A DNA stretch of 5,318 nucleotides from contig DATFHG010000048.1 of assembly GCA_035248725.1 (NCBI GenBank), positions 1 to 5,318 of the forward strand. The letters are read 5' to 3'. The DNA comes from DASPMP01 sp035248725. GTDB lineage: Bacteria > Gemmatimonadota > Gemmatimonadetes > Gemmatimonadales > Gemmatimonadaceae. Below are positions 5,091 to 5,318 of this stretch, in pieces (positions within the stretch are counted from its first letter, which is position 1; each line of letters starts with the position of its first letter). The translations under genes were made by a program, and so were the position numbers. The notes below the pieces were generated by a model. That model was not told where the DNA came from. It searched no databases and saw only the letters and a program-made list of their open reading frames with translations.

Positions 5091-5318
5091 ATGATGCACC
5101 GCAGACTGTGCGCGGCCGGCGCTCTCCTCGTCGCCGCGTGCCATCCGACGACACATGCCACGCCCGACACGCGCGCAATCCAGGAGACGCGCTACGGCAT
5201 CGAGGCACCGCATGGCGTCGTGGCGTCAGACGCACCACTCGCCAGCAACGTCGGCGTGGAGATCATGCGCGCGGGGGGCAACGCAGTGGACGCAGCGGTC
5301 GCCACGGGATTCGCGCTC
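5091..5318 (+). CDS. ggt: Gamma-glutamyltransferase, N-terminal part (cut by window end)
   Basis: The first 76 codons of an N-terminal nucleophile hydrolase that cleaves gamma-glutamyl bonds (for example in glutathione) and transfers the glutamyl group to water or amino acids. The family's N-terminal signature is clear: APHGVVASDAPLAS (about 39-52), then GVEIMRAGGNAVDAAVAT (about 55-72). The autocatalytic Thr and the small subunit lie beyond the window. The N-terminus is a secretion signal: MHRRLCAAGALLVAAC resembles a lipobox (VAA|C, Cys17), suggesting a lipid-anchored envelope enzyme instead of a freely soluble periplasmic one. Two ATGs (5091 and 5094) are possible; GAGAGG at 5082-5087 is 3 and 6 bases away, so 5094 is slightly better spaced. 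It lies 68 bases after the barrel-protein gene on the same strand and may be co-transcribed with it. Confidence 0.9.
   Translation, partial: MMHRRLCAAGALLVAACHPTTHATPDTRAIQETRYGIEAPHGVVASDAPLASNVGVEIMRAGGNAVDAAVATGFAL

Overview
The window is high-GC bacterial DNA with densely packed genes. Its gene style fits Gemmatimonadota: an FHA-membrane-trypsin protein, a small secreted barrel-like protein with a PATA|Q signal-peptide end, and G/C-rich short tandem repeats in gaps. That assignment comes from general impression, not a database search, and is moderate at best. No RNA gene, CRISPR array, insertion sequence or integrase was seen.

Layout: bases 1-74 probably hold the last codons of a plus-strand gene. 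A short gap (75-195) follows, carrying two different arrays of 7-base tandem repeats. Next on the plus strand is a 410-residue protein with an FHA phosphopeptide-binding domain, one membrane helix and a trypsin-like serine protease domain (196-1428). It ends 6 bases from the end of a convergent minus-strand cluster. In transcription order that cluster is murQ (4340-3393), anmK (3396-2131), a 67-residue two-helix membrane protein (2084-1881) and a GNAT acetyltransferase (1923-1435). Divergent from murQ is a secreted, probably outer-membrane beta-barrel protein (4369-5022), then the first 76 codons of a gamma-glutamyltransferase (5091 to the window end).

Function: murQ and anmK form a peptidoglycan-recycling pair. 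AnmK phosphorylates 1,6-anhydro-MurNAc to MurNAc-6-phosphate, and MurQ removes the lactyl ether to give GlcNAc-6-phosphate. The two genes overlap by 4 bases (ATGA), so coupled translation is likely. Gamma-glutamyltransferase acts on glutathione and gamma-glutamyl peptides, so much of the window concerns the cell envelope. The FHA-protease could link Thr phosphorylation inside the cell to proteolysis outside it, but this is inference.

The most unusual material is repetitive. A palindromic element built from GGAGCGGT/ACCGCTCC units occurs twice within about 700 bases: once at the 3' end of anmK, where it supplies the last codons and the stop, and once inside anmK, where it adds roughly 25 in-frame residues just before the catalytic DTGPG motif. 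The internal copy also contains 14 bases identical to the end of a common Illumina adapter, so an assembly artefact must be excluded before any biological reading. I see no convincing new multi-gene system; the genes themselves are mostly recognisable families.
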